Of a DNA stretch of 64,000 nucleotides, positions 1 to 9,160 are shown one piece after another. Numbering within the stretch: the first letter of the stretch is position 1; the number at the start of each line of letters is the position of its first letter. Origin of the DNA: BD2-11 sp965115885 (GTDB lineage: Bacteria; Gemmatimonadota; Gemmatimonadetes; Longimicrobiales; Gaopeijiaceae); the NCBI GenBank assembly GCA_965115885.1, contig OZ220479.1, positions 496,001 through 560,000 on the forward strand, given 5' to 3'. The translations under genes were made by a program, and so were the position numbers. The notes under the pieces were generated by a model, which was not told the DNA's origin, made no database searches, and was given only the letters and a program-made list of their open reading frames with translations.

Positions 1-1
1 C

Positions 2-1273
2 CGTCGCGATTTCGCCCGTCTCTTCGCAGCCGGAGGGTCGGCGGCCCTCTTCGCGCACCCCGCGTTCCGGGAGTTCGCGCGTCGCGAGCCCGCCGTGCCG
101 AACGTCCGCGGCGCCGGAACGGGCGGCGCGGTGGACTGGGACGAAGTGCGCGCCCGCTTCCTGATGCCGCCCGAGCTGTCGGTGATGAACGCGGCCAACC
201 TGTGCCCGTCGCCGCGGGCCACCCTGCAAGCGGTGCACGACTACACCGAGCGTCTGGACCGCGCGCCGGTGCCGAGTTTCCGTCGCGAGATGCAGAACGC
301 CAAGGAGCCCGCCCGGGACCGGCTGGCGGGGTTCCTGGGCGTCGCCCCCGAGGAGATCCTCATCGCCCGCAACACCAGCGAGGCCAACAACTGGGTCTCG
401 AGCGGCCTCCAGCTGGGACCGGGCGACGAGGTCGTGATCGTGCGCGACAACCATCCCAGCAACAACCTCGCCTGGAAGGCCAGAGGTCGACGTTTCGGCT
501 ACGCCGTGCGCGAGATCGAGCCGGCGATCCCGCATCCCGGAGCGGACTACTACGTCGAGGCGTTTCGCAAGGCGATCACGCCCGGCACCCGGGTCCTCTC
601 CTTCACTCACCTGACCAACACCGCCGGCGACCTCTTCCCGGCGCGCGAACTGTGCGCGCTGGCGCGCGAGCGCGGCGTCTTCTCGGTCGTGGACGGAGCC
701 CAATCCTTCGGTCTTCTGGACGTCGATCTGTCGCGCATGCGGCCCGACTTCTACACCGGGAGCGCGCACAAGTGGCCCTGCGGCCCCAAGGAGGCCGGAG
801 TGCTGTACGTGAACGCCCGCGTCCACGACCGCTTCTGGCCCAGCGTGTACAGCGCCTACGCCGGATCGCGGGGCCTCGCGCGCACCCACGAGGGGCTGGG
901 CCAGCGCGACGAGCCCGCCATCCGCGCCTTCGGCGCGCAGATCGGGTTCCTCGAGGAACTCGAGATGGCCGAGGTGGAGGCGCGTAGCCGCGAGCTCGCG
1001 ACCGCGCTGGTCGAGGAACTCTCCGCGCTCCCCGGCGTGCGCATGTGGACCGCGCGCGAACCTTCCCGTCGCGCGGCCGTGGTCACCTTCCGTCCGGGCG
1101 AGCTCTCGCCGGCCGCCGTGGTGGCCGCGCTCGAGGAGGACGGCGTCGTGGCCGCCGCGCGCACGGGCGCCGACCGCCCCGGCGTGCGCTTCTCGCCCCA
1201 CTTCTACAACGCGCACGCGGACGTGGAGCGGGCGGTGTCGGCGATCCGCCGGTACCTGCGCACGGGGCTGTAG
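2..1273 (+). CDS. Tat-exported class V (PLP-dependent) aminotransferase, 5' end outside window
   Basis: A fold-type I PLP enzyme of the class V aminotransferase/cysteine desulfurase/isopenicillin-N-epimerase-like group. The PLP lysine is the AAG at 770-772 in the motif SAHKWPCGPKEAG, and the cofactor-binding Asp lies in VVDGAQSFG. A GTG at 95 could start a 392-residue protein, but the same frame is open back to base 2 and reads RRDFARLFAAGGSAALFAHP. That is a twin-arginine motif followed by a hydrophobic stretch, so the true start is probably upstream of the window. Tat export would fit a protein folded around PLP in the cytoplasm. The substrate cannot be told from sequence. It converges on the S46 peptidase gene with a 20-nt gap. 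Confidence 0.85.
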   Translation, partial: RRDFARLFAAGGSAALFAHPAFREFARREPAVPNVRGAGTGGAVDWDEVRARFLMPPELSVMNAANLCPSPRATLQAVHDYTERLDRAPVPSFRREMQNAKEPARDRLAGFLGVAPEEILIARNTSEANNWVSSGLQLGPGDEVVIVRDNHPSNNLAWKARGRRFGYAVREIEPAIPHPGADYYVEAFRKAITPGTRVLSFTHLTNTAGDLFPARELCALARERGVFSVVDGAQSFGLLDVDLSRMRPDFYTGSAHKWPCGPKEAGVLYVNARVHDRFWPSVYSAYAGSRGLARTHEGLGQRDEPAIRAFGAQIGFLEELEMAEVEARSRELATALVEELSALPGVRMWTAREPSRRAAVVTFRPGELSPAAVVAALEEDGVVAAARTGADRPGVRFSPHFYNAHADVERAVSAIRRYLRTGL

Positions 1274-1293
1274 CCTCGAGGCGGTCCCCTCGT

Positions 1294-3528
1294 TCAGCGT
1301 CCGCCGCCGCGCAACTCCTCCACGATGCGGTCCGCCAAGTAGACTTCCTCGAGCGCCTCGATGATTCCGCGCGCGTCCACCGACACGGCGCGCGCGCGGT
1401 CGGTCAGGAAAATGTACTCGCCGACGAGCCCCTCGGCGTTGCTGTCGAAGGCGAGCCCGACCAGCTCCAGTTCCGCGTTGACCAAGGGCGAGCCCGAGTT
1501 TCCGCCGACGATGTCGTTGGTGGACACGAAGTTCATCGGCGTGGCCAGATCCGGGTCGCCCGGCGGGTCGAGCCAGCGCCCGGGCAGATCCCACTCTCCC
1601 CGCCCGGTCCCGCCCGCGGCGTGCGAATGGTGCCGGTCGTAGAGGCCGTGGAAGGTCGTCACCACGGGAGCGGAGGTCCCGTTGTACTCGTATTCGGAGA
1701 CCACGCCGTCGGCGATGCGGAGCGAGAAGGTGGCGTCGGGCGGGACGTCCGTGCCGTACACCGCGAAGCGCGCCCGTCCCAGCGCCGCCGCGACCTGCTC
1801 CTCCTGGGCGGAGATGGGCCCGAGCGCTCGCTGGAAGGGGCCGACGCCGGAGACGAGCGTGCCCAGAAGCTGCATGGCCGGGTCGCCCATCCCCACGCCG
1901 CCGATCGAGACGGCGCCGACCGCGCGCGCCGAGTCCGACAGCAGGCTCTCGGCGACGACCGAGGCGGCGACGTCTTCCGCCCTGCGTCCGCCGAGAACGC
2001 TCCGCGCGAGCGGGGAGTCGGCGCCGTAGCCGGCGACGACGTCGCGCAGACGGGCCGCCAGCAGCAACTCCTGCAACTCCGGCGGCTGATCCGGGACCGC
2101 CTCGAGCGACTCCGTCACCTCCTCGAGCGCCTGCGCGGGCGCCCCCGCGCGGATTCCGTTGGCGTACTGGAAGGCCAGGAGCGCGCGCGCCAGCACGGCG
2201 CTCTCGTATTCGGGGCTGCCGAAGGCCAGGAACGCCCCGAAGCCGCCCGCGTGCTCGGCCTTGCGCTCTTGCAGCTCCGCCATCCGGGCGACGAGATCCC
2301 CGTATTCCTCCGCGAGCGCGGGATCGGCGTCCAGCGCCTCCTGGAACGAGCGTTCCTGATCGCGGCGCTTCGCCATGATCACCGGATCGTGCAGCCCGCG
2401 CAGAATGCCCTCGTAGGCCTCCCGCGTGTTGTTCAGCGAGAAGACGGCGTTGCGCAGGTCCAGCTCCTCGGCGGCCTCCGGGTCCGCGGCGCGGAAGGTC
2501 TCGAGCGCGTCGATGCGGTTGTCGACGAAGTCCAGCAACCCCCTGTCGGAGACGTCGCGCCGGAACTCGAGCTCCGCCACCGTCCGGATGCGGCCGGTCG
2601 AGCCCGGATTCCCGATCATGAACACGGCGTCGCCCCGCTTCACGCCGGCCTCGCTCCAGCGGAAGAAGTTCTCGCGGGTGTCGAGCGGACGACCGTCCTC
2701 GTAGACGCGCAGGAAGCTGAAGTCGAGGGCGTAGCGCGGGTAGGTGAAGTTGTCGGGATCCCCGCCGAAGTAGCCGATGGAGAGTTCGGGCGCCATCACC
2801 AGACGCACGTCGGCGTAGCGTCGGAAGACGTAGGCCGAGGTGCGTCCGCCGCTGTAGAGCGAGATCGTCTCGACCTCGATGCCCGCCGCTTCGCCTCCGA
2901 ATTCCTCGGAGATGCGGGCCGCGATCTCCTGCTCGGCCCGCTCGCGGGCCTGCGAGCGGGCCCGGGGCTCGCGGACGCCCTCCAGGGCCGCGTCCATCTC
3001 GTCGGTCACGTCGCGGATCGCGACGAGCCGGTCGGCCTCGAAGCCCTCGATCGCGCGTTCCTCGTCCGGGGTCGTCGCGTAGAAGCCGTCGTCCAGAAGG
3101 CGCTCTCCCGGCCGGGACGCCGCCGAGATGTGCTCGCGCGCGCAGTGGTGGTTGGTGAGCACCAGCCCGTCGCCGGACACGAAGGAGGCCGAGCATCCGG
3201 GGATGCGCAACGCGCCCAGCCGCGCGCGGCGGAACCAGACCGAGTCGGCGTCGAGGCCGTAGCTTCGGCGCAGGTAGTCGGCGGGCGGGTTCTCGAATGT
3301 CCACATGCGCCCGTTGTCGAAGCGTCCGGCGCGCACGGTGTCGAGACCTGCGGGGCGAGGCGGGGCGGGAGCCCTCGCGGACGCGGGGGGCGCCGGCGCT
3401 TCCGCGATCTCGATGGGCGCACGCTCCGCGCCCGGAGGATCGGTGACCATCCGGGGCGCCGACGCGGCCCCCCCGCCGCACGCCAGCGCGATCAGTCCCG
3501 AAAGGGCGTGGCCGCGTCGTAGTCTCAA
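1294..3528 (-). CDS. S46 family dipeptidyl peptidase, DPP11-like lipoprotein
   Basis: A serine exopeptidase that removes dipeptides from peptide N-termini in the periplasm or at the outer membrane. The catalytic His region is TNHHC (about residues 126-129) and the nucleophile is Ser678 in GGNSGSPL. About 18 residues on, the motif reads AFDSN. In characterised S46 enzymes Gly at the variable position marks DPP7 and Arg or Ser marks DPP11, so preference for Asp/Glu at P1 is inferred. I chose the TTG at 3528: it lies 8 nt after GAGG and gives MRLRRGHALSGLIALAC, a lipoprotein signal peptide with lipobox LALAC. An ATG at 3666 would add 46 residues without signal character. The 744 residues suit the family. 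Confidence 0.88.
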   Translation of the reverse strand: MRLRRGHALSGLIALACGGGAASAPRMVTDPPGAERAPIEIAEAPAPPASARAPAPPRPAGLDTVRAGRFDNGRMWTFENPPADYLRRSYGLDADSVWFRRARLGALRIPGCSASFVSGDGLVLTNHHCAREHISAASRPGERLLDDGFYATTPDEERAIEGFEADRLVAIRDVTDEMDAALEGVREPRARSQARERAEQEIAARISEEFGGEAAGIEVETISLYSGGRTSAYVFRRYADVRLVMAPELSIGYFGGDPDNFTYPRYALDFSFLRVYEDGRPLDTRENFFRWSEAGVKRGDAVFMIGNPGSTGRIRTVAELEFRRDVSDRGLLDFVDNRIDALETFRAADPEAAEELDLRNAVFSLNNTREAYEGILRGLHDPVIMAKRRDQERSFQEALDADPALAEEYGDLVARMAELQERKAEHAGGFGAFLAFGSPEYESAVLARALLAFQYANGIRAGAPAQALEEVTESLEAVPDQPPELQELLLAARLRDVVAGYGADSPLARSVLGGRRAEDVAASVVAESLLSDSARAVGAVSIGGVGMGDPAMQLLGTLVSGVGPFQRALGPISAQEEQVAAALGRARFAVYGTDVPPDATFSLRIADGVVSEYEYNGTSAPVVTTFHGLYDRHHSHAAGGTGRGEWDLPGRWLDPPGDPDLATPMNFVSTNDIVGGNSGSPLVNAELELVGLAFDSNAEGLVGEYIFLTDRARAVSVDARGIIEALEEVYLADRIVEELRGGGR

Positions 3529-3616
3529 GGGTCCGGCCTCGTCGGGTGAGTGCCGCGTCCGCTTGCCCCGCGGGAGGTCCGCCTCGGAACGGGGACGCTG
3601 TCGATGCGGTTCGCGC

Positions 3617-4051
3617 CTACCCGGGCGCGGACCGCGAGCTCCTTTTCCGGGCGGCGTCCTGGGCATCGAGGATTTCGTCGATCAGGAAGAGGTCGGTGAG
3701 CAGCGCCCGGAAGTGGATGGAGGCGTTCAGATTGTCGACGAGCTGGGAGCCGATCGCGTCCTGAGCGGCCACCAGCCGGACGGCCGCGAGCGTGCTCTCG
3801 GCGTCTCTGCCCAGCACCCGCGCCATCTCGGCGCGCGCCGAGGCGGGTGCTGGCTCGCGGGTTCGCATCAGTTCGGCGAACCCTGCGCCGAGCCCGTCGA
3901 GAGCCTTTTCGGCTCGGGCCAGAAAGCGCCGCACCTGGCCGCTCGAGGAGCCCGGTTCGGCGCCCGAGATCCCCCGGGCGGCGTAGGCCAGGAAGAACTC
4001 GTAGCTTTCCTCGATCGCCTCGATGCGGGCGCGCAACTCGCCAGGGGTCAA
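3617..4051 (-). CDS. Small helical protein of the Mo-hydroxylase operon
   Basis: I do not recognise the family. The protein has 144 residues, looks mainly alpha-helical and charged, and lacks a signal peptide, membrane segment or cysteine motif. I place the start at TTG 4051, which overlaps the stop of the cytochrome b gene (TTGA) and has GGAG 5 nt upstream, so translation is probably coupled. As last gene of the oxidoreductase operon it could be an assembly or maturation partner, but only position supports this. A longer reading of the same frame, up to 4858, runs antisense-like through the cytochrome gene and is not credible. Confidence 0.6.
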   Translation of the reverse strand: MTPGELRARIEAIEESYEFFLAYAARGISGAEPGSSSGQVRRFLARAEKALDGLGAGFAELMRTREPAPASARAEMARVLGRDAESTLAAVRLVAAQDAIGSQLVDNLNASIHFRALLTDLFLIDEILDAQDAARKRSSRSAPG

Positions 4052-4887
4052 GTCCGCTCCGGGATCCGGTCCTGCGGCGCGTCTCCCGCCCAGCGTTCGG
4101 GATCGTGGTGCTTCAGGTAGTCTTCGCGGTCCACGAAGCCGTTGATCATCGACAGGGTGATCCACCACTTCTCGGGACGCACCGCGAAGTAGATGTGCGC
4201 GATCACCAGTCCGATCAGCGCCACCCCGCTCAGCCCGTGCACCACGTAGACCACGCCCCACAGAGCGTCGGAGAGGATGTAGGGGTTGCGCGCCCAGAAC
4301 CACGTGTCGACCCGGAACATCATCAGGACGCCCGTGACGACCGCGGCGAAGGTCGTCGCCACGATGACGTGGTGGTACATCTTGTGGTCCAGCGGATACT
4401 TGGCGGCCTTGGGGCCCTCGGGCTGCTCCTTGCCGAAGAAACGCTTCATCTCGCGCTTCGCGGTTTCCACGTCCTCCCTGCCCACCCACATCGACCAGAA
4501 GTCCTGCCAGAAGGTGGCGTGGACGATGTGGTAGATCACCGCCAGGATCAGCAGCACCCCGGCCAGCCAGTGGAGGGTCACCCAGGGGAATTGGATGCCC
4601 GCCCACGGGAGGAAGGCGGTGACGAGCAGGACGAACATGGCGACGGCCATCAGCCAGTGGAACGCCCGCGCGGAGAAGGTGTGGCGCAGGATGCGCGCGG
4701 GGAGGCCCGAGGGAGGAGCCGGAGCTCCGTCCCCGTGCCCGTTCGCGGCCGCCGTTCTGCGCACCCACAGGGCGTGCCCCAGGACGAACGCCGCTCCCGC
4801 GATCAACGCGGCCCACATCAGGTCGAAGGAGATCCCGACGAGGACCTCCTGATTCCACGGATTGGCCGCCCTGCGCCAGAGCTCCAC
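4048..4887 (-). CDS. Cytochrome b561/formate dehydrogenase gamma-like membrane subunit
   Basis: An integral di-haem-type cytochrome b of 279 residues with about five membrane segments. Candidate haem-ligand histidines sit in ARAFHWLM, VTLHWLAG, IYHIVHATFW, MYHHVIV, VVHGLSG and IAHIYF. Such subunits pass electrons between a periplasmic oxidoreductase and the quinone pool. It directly follows the FAD subunit with 2 nt between stop and GTG start, and the Shine-Dalgarno GGAGG lies inside the upstream gene's last codons. This suggests it is the electron outlet of the Mo enzyme encoded upstream. That coupling is inferred from gene order; characterised PaoABC enzymes lack such a subunit. Confidence 0.85.
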   Translation of the reverse strand: MELWRRAANPWNQEVLVGISFDLMWAALIAGAAFVLGHALWVRRTAAANGHGDGAPAPPSGLPARILRHTFSARAFHWLMAVAMFVLLVTAFLPWAGIQFPWVTLHWLAGVLLILAVIYHIVHATFWQDFWSMWVGREDVETAKREMKRFFGKEQPEGPKAAKYPLDHKMYHHVIVATTFAAVVTGVLMMFRVDTWFWARNPYILSDALWGVVYVVHGLSGVALIGLVIAHIYFAVRPEKWWITLSMINGFVDREDYLKHHDPERWAGDAPQDRIPERT

Positions 4888-4889
4888 GG

Positions 4890-5891
4890 CTACGCCTCCG
4901 CGCCGCGCACTGCGCGCCGCACCAAGTTGCGCATCAGCGGCAGCTTGTAGGCGTTGTGGCGCAACGGCCGGGCGCGCCGGATGGCGATCTCCCCGGCCTC
5001 GATGCCGACGTCGTCGGTCGGCGCCCGGCCGACGACCGCCCGCTCCGCTTCGTCCAGCCGCATGGGGTAGGGCGCGACCCCGTTGACCGAGATGCGCGCG
5101 TCCTGGACGACGCCGTCCGAGATGCGCAACGCCGAGGCGACGGTCACCAGCGAGAAATCCCACGACTGGCGGTCGCGGATCTTCTCGAAGTGGAAGTCGG
5201 CGCCCGCCCAAGTGCCCGGAACGCGGATCGAGGTGAGCAGGTCTCCGGGCTCCATGACCGTCATGCGGGTGATGTCGGTGCCGGGACCGACGAAGAAGTC
5301 CCGGGCGTCGTGCACGGTCTCGCCGGAGGAGTTCGCGACCACCATCCGCGCGTCCAGCGCGATCAGGGCGGGCGCGGTGTCCGAAGGATTGACCGCCACG
5401 CAACGGTCGGCGCCGAAGACGCAGTGCTCGGCGTTCATGGCCTTGGGGGCGGAGGCGTAGCAGACGTTTCCGCCCGCCCGGTAGCAGGGCCATCCGCCCC
5501 GGTAGTACCAGCAACGGGTGTCTTGCGCGAGATTCCCGCCCAAGGTGCCCTGATTGCGGATCTGCGGGGTGGCCACCTCGGCCGCGGATCGGGCGAGAAG
5601 ACCGAAGCGGCCGACCACCTCGGGGTGAGTGGCGACCTCGGTCAGGGAGGTCGTCGGGCCGACGATGAGCCCGTCGCCGTCGGCGCGGATCCCGTCCAGC
5701 TCCTCGATGCCCCCGAGGTCGACGATGGCCTCGGGCCGCTTGACGCGGTCCTTGAACCAGTCGAAGCTGTCCAGCCCGCCGGCCAGCACCCAGGAGTTTT
5801 CTCCGTACCGGTCCAGAAGGCCCAGAGCGTCGCCGACGCTCGCCGGCTGAAAGAGCTCGCACGGCGGGATCATGTCGCGAATGACTGCCAT
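4890..5891 (-). CDS. Mo-hydroxylase FAD-binding subunit (CoxM/PaoB-like)
   Basis: The medium, FAD-carrying subunit of a xanthine oxidase-family enzyme, 333 residues. It has the N-terminal FAD-binding region (AGGLDSFDWFKDRV, then TSLTEVATHPEV and AEVATPQIRNQGTLGGNLAQ) and the C-terminal domain typical of the family. A cysteine-containing stretch around RCWYYRGGWPCYRAGGNVCY resembles the extra iron-sulfur loop of PaoB-type and 4-hydroxybenzoyl-CoA reductase FAD subunits. There is no signal peptide, so export would have to be by piggyback on the Tat-bearing 2Fe-2S subunit. It lies 16 nt after the Mo subunit. Confidence 0.9.
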   Translation of the reverse strand: MAVIRDMIPPCELFQPASVGDALGLLDRYGENSWVLAGGLDSFDWFKDRVKRPEAIVDLGGIEELDGIRADGDGLIVGPTTSLTEVATHPEVVGRFGLLARSAAEVATPQIRNQGTLGGNLAQDTRCWYYRGGWPCYRAGGNVCYASAPKAMNAEHCVFGADRCVAVNPSDTAPALIALDARMVVANSSGETVHDARDFFVGPGTDITRMTVMEPGDLLTSIRVPGTWAGADFHFEKIRDRQSWDFSLVTVASALRISDGVVQDARISVNGVAPYPMRLDEAERAVVGRAPTDDVGIEAGEIAIRRARPLRHNAYKLPLMRNLVRRAVRGAEA

Positions 5892-5907
5892 CTTCGAAAG
5901 CCTCCGG

Positions 5908-8325
5908 CTACGCGTGCGTTTCGAGGGGGCGGTACGGTTGCTCGGTGCCGGTCAGGGCGGCGAGCACCACGTCGGTGGTGAGCGGCGTGCGGCACAGGCA
6001 CTTTCCACCCAGAGCGTCGGCGACCGCGGACGCGACCGCGGCCGCTCCGGCCCCGATGGGCGGCTCCCCGATCCCCTTCGCCCCCACCGGGGTGTGCGGA
6101 TCGGGAAGGTCGACGGCGGCCCAGTCCATGCGCAGCGGGACGTCCAGGATGCCGGGCGGGCGGGCCGTGTAGAAGCGTTTGGCGAAGGCGACGCCCCACT
6201 GCGGGTCGAAGACCCACTTCTGGCTGCGCGCCTGTCCGAAGCCCTGGACCGCCCCGCCGTGGATCTGCGCCGCCAGGCTGCGCGGATGCAGCACGGTGCC
6301 GCAGTCGGTCACGCCGGTGTACTCCGTGACGTCGATCTTGCCGGTCTCCACGTCGACCTCCACCTGGGCGAAGCCCATCACCCACGACCAGACGCTCCCG
6401 CCCCGACCGTAGTTGTCGCGCGCCACCCCGACCAGCCCCTCGCCCGCCAGGTTGGTCGCGGACGCCCGGGTCATGGGGTTCAGGTCCTCGGGCAGTTCGT
6501 GCCCGCTGTACGCGCCGCCCGCCTCGATCGCGCGCCGGGCGGCGTCGGCGAAGCTCATCCCCCGCCTCGGATCGGAGCGCCGGAAAACGCGCCCGTCCGC
6601 GCAGTCGTAGTCGCCGGGCGATCCGCCCAGCGCTCCGGCGGCGATTTCCCGCAGCTTCGCCATGGCGTCCATCGCCGCGGCGTGGTTGGCGCGGGTGTGG
6701 GCGTGCGTCGTCTGGCTGCCCGACTGGCTCGAGCTCCAGGGAAGGTTGCGGGACGTGTCGCCCCACACCACCTCGCAGTCGCTCCAGTCCATGCCCAGGA
6801 CGTCGGAAGCCGCGCGCGCGGTGTCGGCGATGGAGTGGGTGCCCAAGTTGCCGATCCCCTGGTGGACGTAGAGCTTTCCGTCCGGCCGGATCACCAGCAA
6901 CCCGTCCATCCCGCTGCTGCCGCCCACGAAGGGGCTGACCCCGATTCCGACGCCGATGGCCTTGGTGCCGCGGCGCGTGCCGCTGAGCCGACTGCGCTCT
7001 TCCCACCCGAAGACTTCGGCGCCGATGTCCAGCGCCTCGCGGGCGAAGCAGCTGGAGAGCGTCCCCCGGTTCGGTCCCAGCCATCCGTCCGGGCCCGGGG
7101 CGTTGACGCGCCGGATCTGCAACCGGTCGATTCCCAGTTCGCGCGCGGCCTTGTCCACGACGGGCTCGAGCATCGCCACGATCTGGGCGCCGCCGGGCGC
7201 GCGCTGGGCCGACCTCGGGGGCGTGTTGGTGTACACCGACACGGCGCGGAAGCGCATGTTCTCGGGCTGGTAGCTGAGCGTCGCCACCGTGCCGGCGGTG
7301 CTGAAGTCGCCGGAACTCCCGTAGGAACCGGCGTCCTGGACGATGTAGAGGTCGATCGCCGAGACCCGGCCGTCGCGGCGGAACCCCATCCGGGCGAAGG
7401 CCTGGAAGCCGGGCCGGGCGCGGCCGATGGAGTTTTCCTCGTAGCGCGTGACGCGCAGCATGACCGGACGTCCGGTCTTGCGGGCCAGAATCGCGGGCAC
7501 GTCGGTGATGGGCGCGCCGGAGATCTTGCTGCCGAAGCCTCCGCCGCAGTATTCGGTCACCAGCACGATGTCGGACTGTTCCATGCCCAGCCGGTTCGCC
7601 AGCGCGGCGTGGGTGCGCGCCGTGCTCTGGGTCGAGCTGTGCAGGTACAGCTTGCCGTTCTGCCAGTAGGCCATGCAGCTGCGCGGTTCCATCGGATGGT
7701 GCGAGAGCGACTGGTGCAGGAGCGTTTCCTCGAGCACCAGTTCCGCGTCCGCGAATCCGGCCTCCACGTCGCCGACGTTGAACTCCACCTGGGGCTCGCC
7801 CATGGGCAACCGGTCGGGACCCGCGGCGTCGAAGTCGGCGTCGGTCCACTTGAACTCGCGGATTTCGCGGGTCTGGCCCTCGCGCCACTGGATGTTGCCG
7901 TCCGTGCGGGCGTTGGGGCCGTTCGGACGCAGGCTGTCGAGCGGATCCACCACGAAGGGCAGGGGCTCGAAGTCGACTCGGATCGCCTCGACGGCGTTCG
8001 CCGCCGTGGTTTCGTCCACCGCGGCCACCGCCAGCACCGGCTCGCCCTCGTAGAGCGGCTCGTTGGTCAGGGCGGCCTCGGCGGCCACCCCGGAGATTTC
8101 GGGCATCAGCGGATCGTCGGCGGTCAGAACGTCGACCACCCCTTCCATCGCCAGGGCCGCGCTCAGGTCGATGCGCCGAACCCGGCAGTGGGGCATGGGG
8201 GAGAGCAGAAGCTTCGCGAAGAGCATGCCCTCCGCGCGGAAATCCTCCGCGTACTTGGCCCGGCCGGTGACCTTCGCGCGAAGGTCCGGGGGGGCGATGT
8301 CGCGTCCGATAGCCTTTTCGGCCAT
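5908..8325 (-). CDS. Mo-hydroxylase large (molybdopterin) subunit (CoxL/PaoC-like)
   Basis: The catalytic subunit of a xanthine oxidase-family aldehyde or purine oxidoreductase, 805 residues. Landmarks are the N-terminal domain starting MAEKAIGRDIAPPDLRAKVTGRAKYAED, here split as two adjacent segments, the molybdopterin-contacting TEYCGGGFGSKISG, and GAKGIGEPPIGAGAAAVASA near the C-terminus with its catalytic Glu. No signal peptide is present. Gene order is 2Fe-2S, Mo, FAD, cytochrome b, whereas E. coli paoABC is 2Fe-2S, FAD, Mo. The substrate is unknown; aromatic or aliphatic aldehydes are the best guess, by analogy with PaoABC and because an aldehyde dehydrogenase gene lies just upstream. 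Confidence 0.92.
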   Translation of the reverse strand: MAEKAIGRDIAPPDLRAKVTGRAKYAEDFRAEGMLFAKLLLSPMPHCRVRRIDLSAALAMEGVVDVLTADDPLMPEISGVAAEAALTNEPLYEGEPVLAVAAVDETTAANAVEAIRVDFEPLPFVVDPLDSLRPNGPNARTDGNIQWREGQTREIREFKWTDADFDAAGPDRLPMGEPQVEFNVGDVEAGFADAELVLEETLLHQSLSHHPMEPRSCMAYWQNGKLYLHSSTQSTARTHAALANRLGMEQSDIVLVTEYCGGGFGSKISGAPITDVPAILARKTGRPVMLRVTRYEENSIGRARPGFQAFARMGFRRDGRVSAIDLYIVQDAGSYGSSGDFSTAGTVATLSYQPENMRFRAVSVYTNTPPRSAQRAPGGAQIVAMLEPVVDKAARELGIDRLQIRRVNAPGPDGWLGPNRGTLSSCFAREALDIGAEVFGWEERSRLSGTRRGTKAIGVGIGVSPFVGGSSGMDGLLVIRPDGKLYVHQGIGNLGTHSIADTARAASDVLGMDWSDCEVVWGDTSRNLPWSSSQSGSQTTHAHTRANHAAAMDAMAKLREIAAGALGGSPGDYDCADGRVFRRSDPRRGMSFADAARRAIEAGGAYSGHELPEDLNPMTRASATNLAGEGLVGVARDNYGRGGSVWSWVMGFAQVEVDVETGKIDVTEYTGVTDCGTVLHPRSLAAQIHGGAVQGFGQARSQKWVFDPQWGVAFAKRFYTARPPGILDVPLRMDWAAVDLPDPHTPVGAKGIGEPPIGAGAAAVASAVADALGGKCLCRTPLTTDVVLAALTGTEQPYRPLETHA

Positions 8326-8353
8326 TTCGTCCTCCTCCGTGGAAGGCCGCCGG

Positions 8354-8989
8354 TCAGGCGCGCCGGCTCATGTACTCCACGGCCCGCTCCGCGGAGTCGA
8401 GGATCTTGTTGTAGTCGCCGCAACGGCAGAGGTTGCCGGAGAGCGCCTGCGCGCACTCCTCTCGGGTGGCGCCCGGGTTTTCCTCCGCCAACGCGACCAT
8501 GCTCATGATGAAGCCGGGAGCGCAGAAGGCGCACTGGAACCCGCCTTCGTCCACGACCGCCCGCTGCACCGGATGCAACTCGCCTGCGGAGCTTTCCAGC
8601 CCTTCGACGGTGCGGACCGCGCGGCCCCGGACCTGATGGGTCAGGATCGAGCACGCGTAGTGCGTGACCCCGTCGACGTGGACGGTGCAGGCGCCGCACT
8701 CGGCCCGGTCGCATCCCAGCTTGGTGCCGGTCAGCCCCAGCTTGTAGCGCAGGGTCATCGCCAGCGTCTCGTACGGGAGCACGTCCACCCGTCGCCGCTG
8801 ACCGTTGACGTCGAGCGTCACGAGCCGCTCCACCCCGTCCCGGGCCTGCCCGGCGGCCAGCGCCCCCGGACCCCGGAAGAGGTAGCTGGACGCGGAGACG
8901 GTCGCGCCCGCCGCGATCACGCCCTTGATGAACGTGCGGCGGGAGTACGGGCGGGGACCGCGGTCGCGGACGATCTCGACTTCGGTCAC
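8354..8989 (-). CDS. Mo-hydroxylase 2Fe-2S subunit with Tat signal (PaoA-like)
   Basis: The small electron-transfer subunit, 211 residues. The first 2Fe-2S site is CDRAECGACTVHVDG with a further Cys; the second is the helical-domain pair CAFCAPGF and CRCGDYNKI. The N-terminus carries SRRTFIKG followed by a hydrophobic stretch, a classical twin-arginine signal as in PaoA, which carries the whole folded heterotrimer to the periplasm. I chose the GTG at 8989 because AAGGAGGT lies 7 nt upstream. A start at 9046 would place that Shine-Dalgarno inside the coding region. This is the first gene of the operon and precedes the Mo subunit by 28 nt. Confidence 0.92.
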   Translation of the reverse strand: MTEVEIVRDRGPRPYSRRTFIKGVIAAGATVSASSYLFRGPGALAAGQARDGVERLVTLDVNGQRRRVDVLPYETLAMTLRYKLGLTGTKLGCDRAECGACTVHVDGVTHYACSILTHQVRGRAVRTVEGLESSAGELHPVQRAVVDEGGFQCAFCAPGFIMSMVALAEENPGATREECAQALSGNLCRCGDYNKILDSAERAVEYMSRRA

Positions 8990-9160
8990 GGTCGTCACCT
9001 CCTTCGTGGCGTCGCTGGCCGGGGGGCGCCCGGCACGCTCTCGCAAGCCGTCAAGATAGGGAACGGCCCCGGGACGTGCGAGCCTTTCCGGGTCGGTTCG
9101 GGTTCGTCCCGGCCCGGGTGCGCCGATTCGCGCCGCCCGAGCGGCCCTCGCCTCGGGGCT

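Noticed and set aside
1045..3522. Long plus-strand open frame opposite the S46 peptidase, and similar Arg/Gly-rich frames throughout the window
   Set aside because: High GC keeps antisense frames open. The minus-strand frame carries the S46 motifs; the opposite frame has no domain and a shadow-like composition.
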